NCBI GenBank assembly: GCA_964416425.1
Contig: CAYQEC010000001.1
Span: 155,647 to 219,646 of the forward strand
Direction: 5' to 3'
From: CAYQEC01 sp964416425
Lineage (GTDB): Bacteria > Actinomycetota > Acidimicrobiia > Spongiisociales > UBA5794
DNA: 64,000 bases
Below, piece after piece: positions 61,089 to 64,000 of the stretch. A program made the translations under genes and the position numbers. The notes beneath the pieces are model-generated. The model made no database searches and was not told where the DNA came from. It worked only from the letters and a program-made list of their open reading frames with translations. The stretch's first letter is position 1, and each line of letters opens with the position of its first letter.

Positions 61089-61849
61089 CTCATGGGAATG
61101 CCGGATTGCCCGGAGGACACGATTGGCGATGCCTGATCGTCATGCCCGCGTACAACGAAGAGGAGTCGCTTCCTGGGCTCATCGCAGAACTCAGGGAAGT
61201 CTCCCGGGAGATCCCAATCCTCGTCGTCGATGATCACTCCGATGATCGAACCGCACTAGTCGCCCGGCGCAGCGGTGCATCGGTGCTTGAGATGCCGTTC
61301 AATCTCGGCGTAGGCGGCGCCATGCGCGCTGGTTTCAAATACGCGTCTGAGCACGGTTTCGACGTCGTCATCCAACTCGACGCGGATGGACAGCATCCAC
61401 CAAGTCACTTGCCCGATCTCTTGGCTGGACTGGACGGTTCCGACGTTGTGATTGGTGCGCGATTCGCCGGTGTCGGTTCCTACAGCGCCCGCGGCCCTCG
61501 GAAGTGGGCCATGACCGTACTCGCCCGAGTGCTGAGTCATCTCCTCGGCGTTCGGCTGACCGACGTCACGTCCGGGTTCAGGGCGAGTGGTCCAAGGGCC
61601 GTCCGGTTCTTCGCCCGCGAATATCCTCAGGAGTATCTCGGCGACACGATCGAGTCGCTTGTCATGGCGGGGCGTGCTGGATTGAAGATCACACAGGTAC
61701 CTGTCGAGATGCGTCCACGGGAATTCGGTCAGCCATCGCAGTCACCCTTCCGCTCTGGCGTCAACCTGCTTCGAGCCTCAGTTGCGCTCCTCTTCATCTT
61801 GATGCGTCGACCGCCGGAAGCCGTGCCGAACGAGATTGAGGAGCGGTGA
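61085..61849 (+). CDS. Polyprenol-phosphate-type family 2 glycosyltransferase
   Basis: A 254-residue GT2 protein of the dolichol-phosphate mannosyltransferase/GtrB branch. Motifs are IVMPAYNEEESLPGLI, ILVVDDHSDDRTALVAR, FNLGVGGAMRAGF, the metal site QLDADGQHPPSHL and TSGFRASGPRAV. It has no membrane anchor of its own; the DUF2304 membrane protein that follows is a frequent partner of this type. It may load a sugar on a polyprenol carrier. The start is GTG at 61085, overlapping rfbG. Confidence 0.9.
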   Translation: MTHGNAGLPGGHDWRCLIVMPAYNEEESLPGLIAELREVSREIPILVVDDHSDDRTALVARRSGASVLEMPFNLGVGGAMRAGFKYASEHGFDVVIQLDADGQHPPSHLPDLLAGLDGSDVVIGARFAGVGSYSARGPRKWAMTVLARVLSHLLGVRLTDVTSGFRASGPRAVRFFAREYPQEYLGDTIESLVMAGRAGLKITQVPVEMRPREFGQPSQSPFRSGVNLLRASVALLFILMRRPPEAVPNEIEER

Positions 61850-62219
61850 TCTCATTTCTGAGCAGATAGTGCCCGCGCTTCTTGGCCTCATACTCCTCGG
61901 CATCGTCTTCGAACTCGTTCGCCGGAGACGCATGAGGGAGAGACACGCAGTGTTCTGGATGCTGCTCGGGATCTCTCTTGTCCTCGTCGGTTTCCTACCG
62001 GTCGCGACCGAGCGGATCAGTTCTGCATTGGGATTCGAACTCCCGTCGAACCTCATCTTCTTCATCTCGATCGTCGTCCTGTTCGCACTCGCTCTCCAGG
62101 CCGGTGTCGAGATCGCGAGGCTCGAACGACACGTTCGTGCCCTCGCTGAAGAGGTAGCACTCCTCCGGCTCGCTGTCGAAGAACCTGCCGATGGAGACCC
62201 ACCCCGCGACGCGCCATGA
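61836..62219 (+). CDS. DUF2304 membrane protein
   Basis: A 127-residue protein with two helices (IVPALLGLILLGIVFELV and AVFWMLLGISLVLVGFL), a third hydrophobic part (LIFFISIVVLFALAL) and a C-terminal coiled coil (ARLERHVRALAEEVALLR). This is the DUF2304 pattern, commonly encoded next to polyprenol-phosphate glycosyltransferases, perhaps as membrane anchor or regulator. TTG at 61836 overlaps the previous gene by 14 bases. No enzyme activity is predicted. Confidence 0.82.
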   Translation: MRSGDLISEQIVPALLGLILLGIVFELVRRRRMRERHAVFWMLLGISLVLVGFLPVATERISSALGFELPSNLIFFISIVVLFALALQAGVEIARLERHVRALAEEVALLRLAVEEPADGDPPRDAP

Positions 62220-63502
62220 GCGGGAAGAAGCAGCCCGGGTTGTCCCGCAATATCATCGTGGTCGGAGCCGGGTTGGCAATCATCGGATTGGGGAGCCTCG
62301 GACTCCTCGCGATCGTCTCCCGTTCGCTGGAGTCCAACGGGTTCGCCCAGTTCGGTGTTTGGTTCGGCTTGGCGAACGTCATCGCGTTCGGGCTCTTCGT
62401 GCCTCTGGAGACGGCGATTGCGAAGGCGATGCTTGCTGCGGACGGGTTGACGGACCGGATGCGACGGCAGGCCGCGGCGTACACGGCAGCGGGTCTCATC
62501 GGGACGCTGGTCGTGGGCCTTGTGTTCCATTCGATCGTGGTGCCCCGTCTCATGGGAGGCTCATGGCTCCTCGTTCCTGTCACCATGGCATACCTCGCGA
62601 TCCTGGCGATGCAGGCGATTCAGCGAGGCGTGGCCGTTGGACACGATCGGTTCTGGCCGCTGTTCTGGCAATTCGGAACGGACGGTGCTCTGCGATTGGT
62701 GCTTCCCGGCCTGATCGTGGTGTGGGGGTCGGCATCCCCGAACGCGTTCGCGCTGTCGCTAGCTGTTTCGGCCACGATTGGGTTTGCTGCCGGTCAGATT
62801 GCGCTGTCGCGCTCGATGCACCACTCGTCGGAACCTGTCGGCCACCGGGCGTCGACCGTCTCAACCGGCATCGACCTCGCCGGTCTGGCCGCTCTCGTAG
62901 CCGCCGCTCTCGGCGGTCAACTGCTCGCCAATGGAGCGCCGCCGATCCTCGGCCTGTTTGATCGCGACACTCCCGTCGTACTTGCAGGGGTGGTCGCAGC
63001 GCTCGCGCTGACGCGTATGCCTCTGCTGTTCTCTTCGGCAGTCCAATCGCCGTTGCTGCCCCCGATGGTCCGCACAGTTCGGGCCGGCGACACCGCCGCG
63101 CTCTGGAGTCTCTTGCGAAGGCTCGGCACCGCATTCGCCGCCTTTTGTATCGGCGCCTGGTTTGCCGGGTGGTACCTCGGGAGCCTCGCGCTCCGTCTCT
63201 ATCTCGGTGATGACTACGGCGTGTCACCCGTTTCGGTGGCATTGCTCTCTTCAGCCGGGATCGCTCTTCTGGCAGTGGTGGCGGTTCAGGCCGCTATCGT
63301 CGCCGCGTCTGCAAATACCGCTCTCGTCGTCTCGTGGGGAATCGGCATTGCCGTCTTCCTCTCTATCATGGCGATTCCTGCATCAGGACTCATCGTCGCC
63401 CCTATCGCAATCGCAATTGGCACGGCGGTCACCCTGCTCGCGATGCTGTTTGGTCTGAGGATGAAGACTGTCGGGCTGTCCGGTTCGGAGAGCAGCCCGT
63501 GA
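62216..63502 (+). CDS. Wzx-like polysaccharide flippase
   Basis: A 428-residue integral membrane protein with about 12-14 helices, beginning NIIVVGAGLAIIGLGSLGLLAIVSRSL. The first half matches the polysaccharide export (Wzx/MATE-like) pattern: an inward Arg- and Ser-containing first helix pair and FAQFGVWFGLANVIAFGLF. It should flip lipid-linked oligosaccharide units across the membrane. Sequence similarity in this family is low, so the call rests on topology and context. ATG overlaps the DUF2304 stop. Confidence 0.78.
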   Translation: MSGKKQPGLSRNIIVVGAGLAIIGLGSLGLLAIVSRSLESNGFAQFGVWFGLANVIAFGLFVPLETAIAKAMLAADGLTDRMRRQAAAYTAAGLIGTLVVGLVFHSIVVPRLMGGSWLLVPVTMAYLAILAMQAIQRGVAVGHDRFWPLFWQFGTDGALRLVLPGLIVVWGSASPNAFALSLAVSATIGFAAGQIALSRSMHHSSEPVGHRASTVSTGIDLAGLAALVAAALGGQLLANGAPPILGLFDRDTPVVLAGVVAALALTRMPLLFSSAVQSPLLPPMVRTVRAGDTAALWSLLRRLGTAFAAFCIGAWFAGWYLGSLALRLYLGDDYGVSPVSVALLSSAGIALLAVVAVQAAIVAASANTALVVSWGIGIAVFLSIMAIPASGLIVAPIAIAIGTAVTLLAMLFGLRMKTVGLSGSESSP

Positions 63503-63533
63503 CGCAACCATGCACGCACAGAGGAGAGCAGTG

Positions 63534-64000
63534 ATGTCATTGCTGGCGGTAGTGCCCACCCTCGGAACGCGACCCGATCTGCTCGAACGGACGCTCCGTT
63601 CCCTCGACGAGCAGGCTGATGACACGATGAGCATCGTCATCGTGACCCCGAGAGTGGACGACCCCGCCACGCAGGAGATGACGAATCGGTTCGACGCGGA
63701 TCTTCGAGGAGATCCCGGGTCTGGACTCGCTGCTGCACTTAACCGAGGCCTCGCCGCCGGGAGCGATCAGGACTACTTCCTGTGGCTCAACGACGACGAC
63801 GTGCTCCTTCCGGGAGCGATCGACGCGTGCCGGGAGGCACTCAAATCGGACACCTCCGCGGTGATGGTCTATGGCAACATCGAGTACGTCGATCCGCTGG
63901 GTCGCCATCTCACCACGAGTCGCCTCGGACCCGTGGCTCAGTGGGTAATGACGATCGGTCCGAATCTGGTCCCACAACCGGGGAGTATCGCGCGGCTTGA
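63534..64000 (+). CDS. Family 2 glycosyltransferase, partial (continues past window)
   Basis: The first 155 residues of a GT2 enzyme are visible; the frame is still open at the window end. It starts LLAVVPTLGTRPDLLERTLR with a GAGGAGAG site upstream, and contains AALNRGLAAGSDQDYFLWLN followed by DDDVLLPGAIDACREAL, the metal-binding motif, then VMVYGNIEYVDPLGRHL. It follows the flippase gene by 31 bp. The acceptor is unknown. Confidence 0.85.
   Translation, partial: MSLLAVVPTLGTRPDLLERTLRSLDEQADDTMSIVIVTPRVDDPATQEMTNRFDADLRGDPGSGLAAALNRGLAAGSDQDYFLWLNDDDVLLPGAIDACREALKSDTSAVMVYGNIEYVDPLGRHLTTSRLGPVAQWVMTIGPNLVPQPGSIARL

Overview
The window is high-GC, densely packed bacterial DNA from an actinomycete-type organism (Actinomycetota). 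Support comes from several sides: a 27-residue ribosomal protein of the bL37 type, a DUF501 protein beside FtsB and enolase, a deazaflavin (F420)-dependent nitroreductase-like protein, an EF-G2 paralogue, a four-box GlnR-like operator, and a GlpR/SepX-like divisome protein near MoeA. The combination with a translin homologue, an AbrB-like regulator carrying a zinc knuckle and a GlmU without its acetyltransferase half suggests a deep branch such as Acidimicrobiia, but that placement is inference.

Layout. 1-5.6 kb: EF-G2, a methyltransferase, an unknown protein, then DUF501, ftsB and eno on the minus strand. 5.7-9.9 kb: the nitrogen block amt-glnK-glnD behind a GlnR-like site. 9.9-11.4 kb: two unknown proteins. 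11.4-27.2 kb: a long minus-strand run metG, tatD, ksgA, ispE, tRNA-Gln, glmU (N-terminal half only), prs, yjbQ, rplY, pth, glpK, pgsA, mfd, a parvulin-like lipoprotein and mazG, often with 1-8 bp overlaps. 27.4-34.1 kb: an AbrB-like regulator, rsmI, a DUF192 protein, bL37, a metallopeptidase-like lipoprotein, glgC, a nitroreductase-like protein, a PAP2 protein and a flippase-like membrane protein. 34.2-35.2 kb: a class D beta-lactamase gene broken by one frameshift. 35.2-39.7 kb: a ferric-reductase-like/ApbE cluster with two small membrane proteins, divergent from a two-component system.

39.7-43.8 kb: tRNA-Ala, a translin homologue, a GlpR/SepX-like membrane protein, then moaB, moaC, moeA and plsY. 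44.2-54.5 kb: a SAF-domain protein, uppP, a CapA-like lipoprotein, a VapBC-type pair, a thioredoxin-like protein, a 3-hydroxyacyl-CoA dehydrogenase, a HAD hydrolase, a small unknown protein, a cation P-type ATPase, a NYN-LOTUS protein and a VOC protein.

54.5-64 kb is an accessory glycan island of visibly lower GC. It begins just after a 3' remnant of an SLH-domain gene and runs entirely on the plus strand with tight overlaps: rfbH, rfbF, an RfbS-like reductase, rfbE, a glycosyltransferase, rfbG, a polyprenol-phosphate glycosyltransferase, a DUF2304 protein, a Wzx-like flippase and a second glycosyltransferase running off the end. Together these encode nearly the whole route from glucose-1-phosphate to CDP-tyvelose or CDP-paratose, a 3,6-dideoxyhexose, plus transfer and export functions. 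The reductase partner of RfbH is not in the window.

The most notable points are the tyvelose-type island, a pth gene with no ATG, GTG or TTG start that is in frame with rplY across a UGA, the broken class D beta-lactamase, the GlpR-like protein near MoeA, the bacterial translin beside a tRNA gene, and tandem 11-bp repeats in front of the response regulator.
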